The notes beneath the pieces are model-generated. The model saw nothing but the letters and a program-made list of their open reading frames with translations, was not told the DNA's origin and ran no database searches. The position numbers were made by a program, and so were the translations under genes. This document shows positions 21,641 through 32,131 of a DNA stretch of 64,000 nucleotides, one piece after another. The stretch spans positions 43,345,723 to 43,409,722 of the forward strand of contig CM060697.1 in NCBI GenBank assembly GCA_030686995.1, in the 5' to 3' direction. This DNA is from Artemisia argyi (lineage: Eukaryota > Streptophyta > Magnoliopsida > Asterales > Asteraceae). Within the stretch, counting starts at the first letter, position 1. Each line of letters opens with the position of its first letter.

Positions 21641-22568
21641 AAATCTACAAAGCCTTCAGTATCCTCAGGTTCTTCCAAACCAAAAACCACACCCAGACCC
21701 TCAGGGAGATGTGAACTGTGCAATTATCCAAATCACAGCACTGATAAATGCTACAGAGTCCTGTTTTGTATGATATGCAAACAAGAGGACCACAGAACTT
21801 GTGATCACATCCCCCACACAGCCTCTTTAAAGGCAAGGGGTCAATACAAAACCCAAGGCTATCAGTATGCCACACCTTCCAAACAAAGACTGAAGGCTAA
21901 GCCTTTCTCACCATGTCCTCACTGTGGTTTCAATGATCATCTTCCTGATGATTGTATGATGAAAGAATGCTGTGACATCTGTGGAGATCCCTCCCATGAA
22001 ACCAGGGGGCATGACAAAGTGATTCAGTCCAGAAGGAAAAACCAAACCAACACTTCTCAGTCACCTGAGGCATCAACCTCCACAAAATGTAAAACATGTG
22101 GAAGCTCAGGTCACACAACTTCAGACCATGATTCACTAACTGAGTTCAAAAAGGCCCTGAGGACTAAGCCCACTAGAAGGTGGGTCAACAAGCAAAACTA
22201 ACCCAGTTTACTGTTTGTGCAGAAACACATCAAGGATCCTACCTGGCATCTAGACAGTGGATGCTCCAGAAGTATGACTGGTGTGAAAAGTTTTCTGCCC
22301 AAATATGTGGAAGAACCAGGACCCAAAGTAGTATTTGGTGATAACTCATCAGCTCCCACTGAAGGTTATGGTTCAGTAAACTGCAATGGTATAGTTTTCA
22401 CAAGAATAGCTTATGTTAATGGTCTCAAGTACAACCTGATAAGTGTTTCCCAACTATGTGATGCCAAATACATAGTTCAGTTTGATGATAAGAGAGGGAC
22501 CATCTTTAATGCCAATAAGGAAGTTGTGTTGATTGCCCCCAGGAGGGATGATGTATATGTCCTTGACA
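21602..22568 (+). pseudogene. SIRE2 Cys/His-rich segment and protease, cut by LARD1
   Basis: The first 200 codons contain several Cys/His pairs (CELCNYPNHSTDKC, CMICKQEDHRTC, CPHCGFNDHLPDDC, CKTCGSSGHTTSDH). They look like a series of small zinc-binding units ahead of protease. A TAA at 22199-22201 intervenes. The same frame then shows the copia protease motif WHLDSGCSRSMTG and LISVSQLCDA. The frame runs directly into LARD1 at 22569 and continues at 32132 in the GAG-preintegrase region. Confidence 0.78.
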
Positions 22569-25500
22569 TGTCACACCCCCAGGAATCGGGTCCAGCGGAA
22601 GCATACATGTAGCTGGGGTGTAACTCAATTGGTATTACAACACAAGTTCAAAAATGGTTTTCACTTGAATCATTTAGAATAAATTAGCTTAATCAAAAGT
22701 ATTAAATTTACATTGTTAAAATTTGTGCGGAAGTAGGCCCTTAATATAATTTTAAAACGGTCCCCAAATGAATATCAGAGTCTTCTATGACCATGCCATG
22801 CCCTGCCAAAACCTCCAGTAGCGTGCCATTGCTTAAAACCTGAAAATACATGCTAAAACGTCAGCATAAAGCTGGTGAGTTCATAGTGTTTAGTAAACAA
22901 GTATTTTCCGTAAACAAGTGTTTTCCAGAAATCAAGTATTTTCGGTAAACAAGTATTTTCCAGAAATCAAGTATTTTCCAGCAAAGGCATCGTAAATCCA
23001 CTCAGTTACAAGTCCCGCCATAAGAGACTTGTAACCTGTGTGTTTACAACCCACTGCCAAAAGTAATATGTTTAAGTAAACAAGTCATTTGCGGAACACG
23101 AGATTTTCATTAGCAAGACAATATAACAAATACCATGTCACAGCTAAAAATAAGGTATACAGTGCCTAAAGCTCATGACCCCGAAGCTCGACGTAATCGT
23201 ATGCAATCAAGCATAAAATGCCCCAATAAGTGTTTGCCAGACACTCGGAAATAATCCGAATGATATGCGTCCGTTTGACAGGTTGGCGCGACCAACTCGG
23301 ACGGGGTGTCAACCCAAATAGATCTATCCACAGCATTCGCGCTCACACGCATGTAATTAACGGTTCATGATAAAGGGGACTTCAGTGGCAGTAATAGGTA
23401 ACTCAGGCAAAGTACAGTTTTATATTTATATCCGCAAAAGCAAGAACTTGTTTTCATAAGAAAGTAATCAAGGATGGAATAAGTAATTCATAATGTATTC
23501 AAGTAATAAATCAAGTGTTTCAACTATCCAGTAATGTTTGAGAAAATGAATCGCGTTCAAGTAAAACAAGCATTGAATTTAAATAGTAAGGAGCATGTAT
23601 CTTCCCCCAAAACAGTTGTAAAACAAGTAAAAGTAGGGGTTATGAACTCACCTGGTGCGATAGCTACGATGACAACAATGAATACATAGAAATGAGGCAC
23701 GATCTCTAACCGCAACCTAATATGAATGGTATGATCTAATGTAAGAAATGAAGTAATGCTACACATGCAAATACGTATGTTATCGATACCACTCATTAGT
23801 TTTGAAAATAACGTTTATCGTCGACAAATACGTTTTTGACGTTTCGTTAGGTTAATAACCACTTTTCATGGAAATAGGTTGAAACGGTACTCCACGATCC
23901 TTGTTTGGTGTTCTATCGGCAAATATAAGGTTTTTGTCGCAAAAATAACATTTTCATTACTTGAAAATATGCCCAAAATGGCCCCGCAAAACAAGTCGCG
24001 AAATGTTGTACGTTAAGGGTTAGTGATGAAACTCGGCGTTTTTGAAAACCTTGTAACAATATCTTGAAGTCGTGTCATTTAACTTTTGGTTATACGGGTC
24101 TTGATCGATGAGAAAATTGACTCTTATTGTTCTCACTTGAAAGTATTGTGTTCAACACTTAGAAAATTTTATTATAGTAAAAGCTGTCAAAATATATAGT
24201 TTATCGGGTATATAGATGAGGTCGTAGTTTATTCGTTATAAGTCTATTCGACGAACGGCCAATTGATTTGGAAAGTAGGCTAGGAGTACTTGATTTTACT
24301 TAACTACGGCTCGGACTCAAACTAATCCGATCATAAAGAAAAACAGCCGTGAAAGTGGTGTCTCGCAAAGACAGTTTTGCGGCAAAAATTGTAATACAAA
24401 GCTGATGGAAATATATATATATCGTCGGATTTCAAATACTTGTATCTTGTTCGTTATAAGCCCGTTTTCTATGTTCTTTATATCCCCGCGAAGGTAATCA
24501 AGTATACTAATGTATTTTTGATAAGTCGGGATGGCTAGATCAAGTTTTAGGCCTCGAAACAGTCCATGAAAATCGTGGGACAGCAAGGTATTTTTCAGAA
24601 AATAGTTTTCGTCGTTAAAATTGAAAATAACATATCTTTTTCGTCGTAACTCGGATTTTATCCCCGTTTTCGCCCACGGCTTCGTTTCGGAATGTATTTT
24701 CTAAATCTTTGATCCAAAGTTACCCAAAACCCACTGATCTTTCCAGGTTTTACAAAAATGGACAGAACCTTTATATAGTTGGTAAAAATCAACTTTTCTA
24801 GTTCAAGGCTTGTTCACAACTTACCCAAACTATCTCAAATCAACTCCACAAGTATCCAATCCTACCATACACCTTCTTAGGGTGTCATGGGTTCCTAAAC
24901 ATCACCAATCTTAGTGGATCTAATGAGATTGCTAGTAAAAATTGTAGATCTATGTTTATAAACAAAAATAAACAATAAGTGGTATGGATCATAGTATATT
25001 TGCATGTTTTCTTACTAGATCATAAAAAGACATCAAGAAATAGTTTGAAAGATTAGAAAAATGATTAGTAACTTACTTGTGATGATTATTAAGAAGTGGT
25101 GATGAAAACCCATTTAATCTTTGTGGTTTTTATTTCAAAACCCAAACTAGATTATTACTAGGACTTGATAAACACCTTGATCTTGAAAAATTAGTGATCT
25201 CTTCCTTGTGTTCTTTGTTTGGCCGATTATATGAAGAGAGGAGAGAAAGAGATGAGATTTTTTTTTTTGGCTAGTTGATAAGAATGAAATGAAATATGAA
25301 GTGTAGATGTATATATATTTAGAAAAAGGGGGCAAGATCCCCTTTTTAAGGGAAATGAGTATGGGAGGTGATGGTTTGTATGAGTGTGTAAGTAATTAAA
25401 AGACTTTTGGTGTATTATTGATAGATATTGTGTAGTTTAGGTGATACCGGGTACCGAGTTAACTAAAAATAAATCATGACGCGATGAAATAAAATATGAC

Positions 25501-26147
25501 GAAGTTGTAAAAGTTGTAAAATATTATTCCTGATGATAATCGGGTGTTAAAATAATTATCGTGTTGAAATAACGCAAACCGACGGAGTTATAAGCTCCGA
25601 CCGTGAAATATAGTAATTGATTTCAAAACACCGGGTAAATTAATAATATAATTTTTATATCATTATAATAACTGTGAAAATATGTTAGGATCATAGTCGG
25701 GAGTATTGGGTATACGTTCGTAGTAAAAATTGAGTGGTAAAGTTAATTACAAATTAAACATACGTAAATGAAAATAATGCATATCCGTGTAGGGCCTAAA
25801 GTACTGATGATGTTACTGATGATATATATAGACTACTCCAGTCTAAATGAAATGTCATAAATGAAGGATGCATGAATTTGCAGCCAAACCACATTGGTTA
25901 CGCGAATTGGAAGACCCGTAAACTCAGTTTACGATGAAATGAACGGCAATCGTGAATAGTGGTTTCCCTCCGGAAATGAATAGTGTCACGTGAATAGTAA
26001 AATTTTTGAACGCTACTCGGAATCACAAACTGACTCCGAAAACGATGAATAGTAAAATGATGAATAGTGACCGGTGAATAGTGACCGGTGAATAGTAATT
26101 GATGAATAGTGAATAGGAGAAATGTCCTGAAAATGCGGGTTGTTACA
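22569..26147 (-). repeat. LARD1 3' LTR
   Basis: On the minus strand U3 begins at 26147 with ACTATTCAC-type repeats (about 26040-26120). A TATA-like AAATATATATAC lies near 25310, just downstream of an AAAAAGGGG...CCCCTTTTT inverted pair (about 25325-25347). R/U5 would then be about 2.7 kb long. It contains the conserved hairpin at 23005-23035 and an 18-bp tandem repeat at 22894-22981. Short frames within it occur identically in the other LTR and are not taken as genes. Confidence 0.88.
22894..22981. repeat. 17-18 bp tandem repeat in LARD1 LTR
   Basis: Five units of the type AAACAAGTATTTTCCAG, with GTGTTTTCC and TTTTCGG variants. The same array occurs at 28878-28965 in the other LTR. Confidence 0.8.
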
Positions 26148-26165
26148 GTCTCACCCCCTTAGAAG

Positions 26166-26184
26166 GAACTTCGTCCCGAAGTTC
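26166..26184 (-). repeat. Hairpin beside the LARD1 polypurine tract
   Basis: GAACTTCG and CGAAGTTC pair around three bases. On the minus strand the hairpin lies just 5' of the purine tract AAGGGGGTGAGA (about 26149-26160) that precedes the 3' LTR. The same arrangement occurs in LARD2. Confidence 0.75.
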
Positions 26185-26289
26185 AGTTTGTGTTGGTCTC
26201 TGAAGTTGAATTGGTGAAAAGATGATGATATAATCGTGTAAGCTACTGAGCTCTAACAAGGTTCAAGTCTGACGGCCACTAGGCCTACT

Positions 26290-26715
26290 CTGTCAGAATT
26301 CGTAAATGTTTCAGTGTATATCGAGTTTAACTTTATGAAGTTTTCTGAATGGTATTATGCCTTTCCTAGGCAGAACTTTCCACACAATCATGCCACGAAC
26401 TTGAAATTCTAGTGGTTTACCGCTTATCGAACTTGTAATTGATTCTTGATTTGTAGGAAATTCCAGGTTATTTCATGAATGCTTACGGGACTAGTGAGTT
26501 GGGCTTTTCCAAGTTTTGATCCGTCAATGGATGTTGGCACTTCGACCATAGAGTGCTTCGAATGGTGTAGTCTCTAAGCTCGTGTGATAACTATGGTTGC
26601 AACTGAATTTGATTTATGGCAAATGGTTAATCCAACCATTTCTAGTGTCAATCACACCCGATTTGGGCATATCTCCCTATGTTTGAATCAATCTTAAGTT
26701 CTGACCATTGGTCTA
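26290..26715 (-). pseudogene. Ty3/gypsy integrase relic in LARD1
   Basis: Minus-strand translation gives VIDTRNGWINHLP, then NHSYHTSLETTPFEALYGR at about 26542-26598. This corresponds to the integrase core of chromoviruses (usually NNSYHTSI..APFEALYGR). Further on, GKPLEFQV...WKVLPRKGIIPF at about 26300-26425 matches the integrase C-terminal part. Stops and small losses break it. It shows that LARD1 descends from a Tekay/Del-like autonomous element. No gag, protease or RT is recognisable. Confidence 0.75.
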
Positions 26716-28537
26716 CAAATGATAGTTGGTGCGGTTCCAAAGAAGTCTCTAATGTAATCGCTAGAAGTTTGAGGTGAATCCAATTCCTCTATTAGGAATA
26801 ATTGAAATGGGTATCATGAATCTTGTTTTGAAAGACTAACAGGGTTAAATCCGTAAAAGGGTGTTGTTGAAAATAATAATAGATTAGGATAAGTGATCCT
26901 CCGCAGGATGTCAGGAATTGAGTCTTTCTCCACCTACGGTGCTTAGTCTCCATTACTAAGATTTTCCCCAAGTTATAGGTCATCAACTCACAAACTCCTA
27001 AAGGTATAAGTGAGGTAATATAATCATTGATTTTCAAAGTTTGTTTTGAGATTGTGTGTTTTGTTCATAATCCTCCCTGAATAAATAAATTTATAATTTT
27101 TAAGCAAGCAGCTTTCTAAGTAACGTTTTCTCGAGGTTTCAAAATTTAATAGTTATGCAAGACAGGACTATTTCCAACATAAGGTGGATGATATGGTTTA
27201 CCAAAAGATCGATGTTTAAAATTTTGTAACATTCAATAGTTTTGAAAAAAATTAGCCAAAAGGAATTTGCTTGTCAAAATAAGTGCATCAGAAAAGTATT
27301 TCTTACAAGATATATGTTTTGTATAACGGTAGTTTTGGAGAAAATCCATTTAAAAATGAAAATATTAAGAGGATAAAATAGCCAGGTATGTATGTATGCA
27401 CAAATGCATAGGTGTCTAACATGTTTGAATAAAGGCTATTGGTGAGGTCATGTTCAATTTATAGTCTGGGTTAAGAGGTTGGATTTATCTCTATGGTGTT
27501 GCTTAGTGAGCACTCGTATCTAAACGAATCTTGTAATTTAGTCAAGCCAATACTTTCTAGATGATAGAATTTTGGCGATCAGGCCAGTGATAGTGGTTCG
27601 AATTGTTTTGTGATATCTTGAGATTTCTGTTGAGTTTTGAATGGTGTTAATGTACCGAGGGATCATCCTCATAGAAGGTATGGAAGGTCTTTCCTAGGGA
27701 GGTCATTGATAATATCCACTTATCAATATAGGGATGAGTGACATCGGAATCTATAGAGTGTCACCTAATTTCTTTGTATATATGGGGGTGGGGAAAAGAA
27801 ATGATAGTGATGGTGAGAAGGGAAGAGACTGTGACAACTGCAACAAAATGAGATTGTGCAAAAGAAAATACTGTGATATGAGTGTATTGTGCATAAATAT
27901 GAAAGTTCATGAAATAAAATGACTAGCTGACATGCTTCCAATCGGTGGTTTACGAAGTGATGAAAAGTATGAAGGTTCCAACAACGAGAGTATACACACA
28001 CATGAATGAAACATTTGGAAATTGAGTAGGGAATTCAATCTAGACATAATCTTATTATAACCATTCTCAGTGTTGCAAAATTCATCTCTGAGTCAGACAT
28101 AGGTGGTCAGCCTATATCTCACTATCCCGGGTTGAATATAGATGACCAGTCTATATTCCACCGAGGTTCCATGAATTTTGAAATACTCAGTTCAGTTATA
28201 CTAATATCATGTTCTTCACAAATACCAAGACATTCTGAAAGACAAAAGCAGGTGACCAAACTCGAGGTCAAATGATGAAACTATGCAAGGAAAAACATAA
28301 CGCGGTGAAATATAGGATACATGAACATGCTTATATGAAAGATAGTTATAGTAATCAACTATGATAAATGAATATAGTATACCAGATAATGAGATAATAA
28401 TCTCATCACCTAAGTTAGCAACAAACCACAAATGAGGCTTCAGCTTGGCAGGCAGGCACGTGACGGTCATAGGGTTAAGTTTTCGTAAAGGTAGCTATAG
28501 TCTAGGTTTTAAAAACACTTAGTTCGCTATAGCCAAA
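26716..28537. other. LARD1 interior without recognisable coding
   Basis: About 1.8 kb between the primer-binding site and the integrase relic. No domain was recognised on either strand. It is probably the long leader of the parental chromovirus. Confidence 0.5.
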
Positions 28538-28552
28538 GCTCTGATACCAATC
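28538..28552 (-). promoter_or_regulatory. LARD1 primer-binding site (tRNA-iMet)
   Basis: On the minus strand GATTGGTATCAGAGC directly follows the LTR end TGTGACA. It matches the initiator tRNA-Met site and fixes the element's orientation. Confidence 0.9.
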
Positions 28553-31500
28553 TGTCACACCCCCAGGAATCGGGTCCAGCGGAAGCATACATGTAGCTGG
28601 GGTGTAACTCAATTGGTATTACAACACAAGTTCAAAAATGGTTTTCACTTGAATCATTTAGAATAAATTAGCTTAATCAAAAGTATTAAATTTACATTGT
28701 TAAAATTTGTGCGGAAGTAGGCCCTTAATATAATTTTAAAACGGTCCCCAAATGAATATCAGAGTCTTCTATGACCATGCCATGCCCTGCCAAAACCTCC
28801 AGTAGCGTGCCATTGCTTAAAACCTGAAAATACATGCTAAAACGTCAGCATAAAGCTGGTGAGTTCATAGTGTTTAGTAAACAAGTATTTTCCGTAAACA
28901 AGTGTTTTCCAGAAATCAAGTATTTTCGGTAAACAAGTATTTTCCAGAAATCAAGTATTTTCCAGCAAAGGCATCGTAAATCCACTCAGTTACAAGTCCC
29001 GCCATAAGAGACTTGTAACCTGTGTGTTTACAACCCACTGCCAAAAGTAATATGTTTAAGTAAACAAGTCATTTGCGGAACACGAGATTTTCATTAGCAA
29101 GACAATATAACAAATACCATGTCACAGCTAAAAATAAGGTATACAGTGCCTAAAGCTCATGACCCCGAAGCTCGACGTAATCGTATGCAATCAAGCATAA
29201 AATGCCCCAATAAGTGTTTGCCAGACACTCGGAAATAATCCGAATGATATGCGTCCGTTTGACAGGTTGGCGCGACCAACTCGGACGGGGTGTCAACCCA
29301 AATAGATCTATCCACAGCATTCGCGCTCACACGCATGTAATTAACGGTTCATGATAAAGGGGACTTCAGTGGCAGTAATAGGTAACTCAGGCAAAGTACA
29401 GTTTTATATTTATATCCGCAAAAGCAAGAACTTGTTTTCATAAGAAAGTAATCAAGGATGGAATAAGTAATTCATAATGTATTCAAGTAATAAATCAAGT
29501 GTTTCAACTATCCAGTAATGTTTGAGAAAATGAATCGCGTTCAAGTAAAACAAGCATTGAATTTAAATAGTAAGGAGCATGTATCTTCCCCCAAAACAGT
29601 TGTAAAACAAGTAAAAGTAGGGGTTATGAACTCACCTGGTGCGATAGCTACGATGACAACAATGAATACATAGAAATGAGGCACGATCTCTAACCGCAAC
29701 CTAATATGAATGGTATGATCTAATGTAAGAAATGAAGTAATGCTACACATGCAAATACGTATGTTATCGATACCACTCATTAGTTTTGAAAATAACGTTT
29801 ATCGTCGACAAATACGTTTTTGACGTTTCGTTAGGTTAATAACCACTTTTCATGGAAATAGGTTGAAACGGTACTCCACGATCCTTGTTTGGTGTTCTAT
29901 CGGCAAATATAAGGTTTTTGTCGCAAAAATAACATTTTCATTACTTGAAAATATGCCCAAAATGGCCCCGCAAAACAAGTCGCGAAATGTTGTACGTTAA
30001 GGGTTAGTGATGAAACTCGGCGTTTTTGAAAACCTTGTAACAATATCTTGAAGTCGTGTCATTTAACTTTTGGTTATACGGGTCTTGATCGATGAGAAAA
30101 TTGACTCTTATTGTTCTCACTTGAAAGTATTGTGTTCAACACTTAGAAAATTTTATTATAGTAAAAGCTGTCAAAATATATAGTTTATCGGGTATATAGA
30201 TGAGGTCGTAGTTTATTCGTTATAAGTCTATTCGACGAACGGCCAATTGATTTGGAAAGTAGGCTAGGAGTACTTGATTTTACTTAACTACGGCTCGGAC
30301 TCAAACTAATCCGATCATAAAGAAAAACAGCCGTGAAAGTGGTGTCTCGCAAAGACAGTTTTGCGGCAAAAATTGTAATACAAAGCTGATGGAAATATAT
30401 ATATATCGTCGGATTTCAAATACTTGTATCTTGTTCGTTATAAGCCCGTTTTCTATGTTCTTTATATCCCCGCGAAGGTAATCAAGTATACTAATGTATT
30501 TTTGATAAGTCGGGATGGCTAGATCAAGTTTTAGGCCTCGAAACAGTCCATGAAAATCGTGGGACAGCAAGGTATTTTTCAGAAAATAGTTTTCGTCGTT
30601 AAAATTGAAAATAACATATCTTTTTCGTCGTAACTCGGATTTTATCCCCGTTTTCGCCCACGGCTTCGTTTCGGAATGTATTTTCTAAATCTTTGATCCA
30701 AAGTTACCCAAAACCCACTGATCTTTCCAGGTTTTACAAAAATGGACAGAACCTTTATATAGTTGGTAAAAATCAACTTTTCTAGTTCAAGGCTTGTTCA
30801 CAACTTACCCAAACTATCTCAAATCAACTCCACAAGTATCCAATCCTACCATACACCTTCTTAGGGTGTCATGGGTTCCTAAACATCACCAATCTTAGTG
30901 GATCTAATGAGATTGCTAGTAAAAATTGTAGATCTATGTTTATAAACAAAAATAAACAATAAGTGGTATGGATCATAGTATATTTGCATGTTTTCTTACT
31001 AGATCATAAAAAGACATCAAGAAATAGTTTGAAAGATTAGAAAAATGATTAGTAACTTACTTGTGATGATTATTAAGAAGTGGTGATGAAAACCCATTTA
31101 ATCTTTGTGGTTTTTATTTCAAAACCCAAACTAGATTATTACTAGGACTTGATAAACACCTTGATCTTGAAAAATTAGTGATCTCTTCCTTGTGTTCTTT
31201 GTTTGGCCGATTATATGAAGAGAGGAGAGAAAGAGATGAGATTTTTTTTTTTGGCTAGTTGATAAGAATGAAATGAAATATGAAGTGTAGATGTATATAT
31301 ATTTAGAAAAAGGGGGCAAGATCCCCTTTTTAAGGGAAATGAGTATGGGAGGTGATGGTTTGTATGAGTGTGTAAGTAATTAAAAGACTTTTGGTGTATT
31401 ATTGATAGATATTGTGTAGTTTAGGTGATACCGGGTACCGAGTTAACTAAAAATAAATCATGACGCGATGAAATAAAATATGACGAAGTTGTAAAAGTTG

Positions 31501-32131
31501 TAAAATATTATTCCTGATGATAATCGGGTGTTAAAATAATTATCGTGTTGAAATAACGCAAACCGACGGAGTTATAAGCTCCGACCGTGAAATATAGTAA
31601 TTGATTTCAAAACACCGGGTAAATTAATAATATAATTTTTATATCATTATAATAACTGTGAAAATATGTTAGGATCATAGTCGGGAGTATTGGGTATACG
31701 TTCGTAGTAAAAATTGAGTGGTAAAGTTAATTACAAATTAAACATACGTAAATGAAAATAATGCATATCCGTGTAGGGCCTAAAGTACTGATGATGTTAC
31801 TGATGATATATATAGACTACTCCAGTCTAAATGAAATGTCATAAATGAAGGATGCATGAATTTGCAGCCAAACCACATTGGTTACGCGAATTGGAAGACC
31901 CGTAAACTCAGTTTACGATGAAATGAACGGCAATCGTGAATAGTGGTTTCCCTCCGGAAATGAATAGTGTCACGTGAATAGTAAAATTTTTGAACGCTAC
32001 TCGGAATCACAAACTGACTCCGAAAACGATGAATAGTAAAATGATGAATAGTGACCGGTGAATAGTGACCGGTGAATAGTAATTGATGAATAGTGAATAG
32101 GAGAAATGTCCTGAAAATGCGGGTTGTTACA
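28553..32131 (-). repeat. LARD1 5' LTR
   Basis: A copy of 22569-26147 at offset 5984, same length and no difference in the segments I compared. Outer flank is TGACA at 32132-32136. Confidence 0.9.

Larger units (their letters stand above)
22569..32131 (-). mobile_element. LARD1: minus-strand large-LTR derivative of a Ty3/gypsy chromovirus
   Basis: Two LTRs of 3579 bp at a constant offset of 5984 flank a 2405-bp interior. Read on the minus strand the LTR runs TGTAACA...TGTGACA, with a tRNA-Met primer-binding site after the right copy and a purine tract before the left copy. The target duplication TGACA (22564-22568 and 32132-32136) is perfect. Only an integrase relic remains inside, so the element is non-autonomous. 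I saw no difference between the LTRs in the parts compared, implying very recent insertion. Confidence 0.9.

Noticed and set aside
22894..22981. CRISPR-like repeat array
   Set aside because: Units of 17-18 bp follow each other without unique spacers, inside a plant LTR.
23557..25335. Minus-strand frames of 60-90 codons (23557-23796, 24317-24586, 25147-25335) that occur twice, again at 29541-31319
   Set aside because: They lie in the two LARD1 LTRs and are identical only because the LTRs are. They have no recognisable domain, and the third is mostly TATA and A/T-run sequence.
27734..27922. A 62-codon frame in the LARD1 interior
   Set aside because: No domain, no promoter, and the surrounding leader is non-coding.
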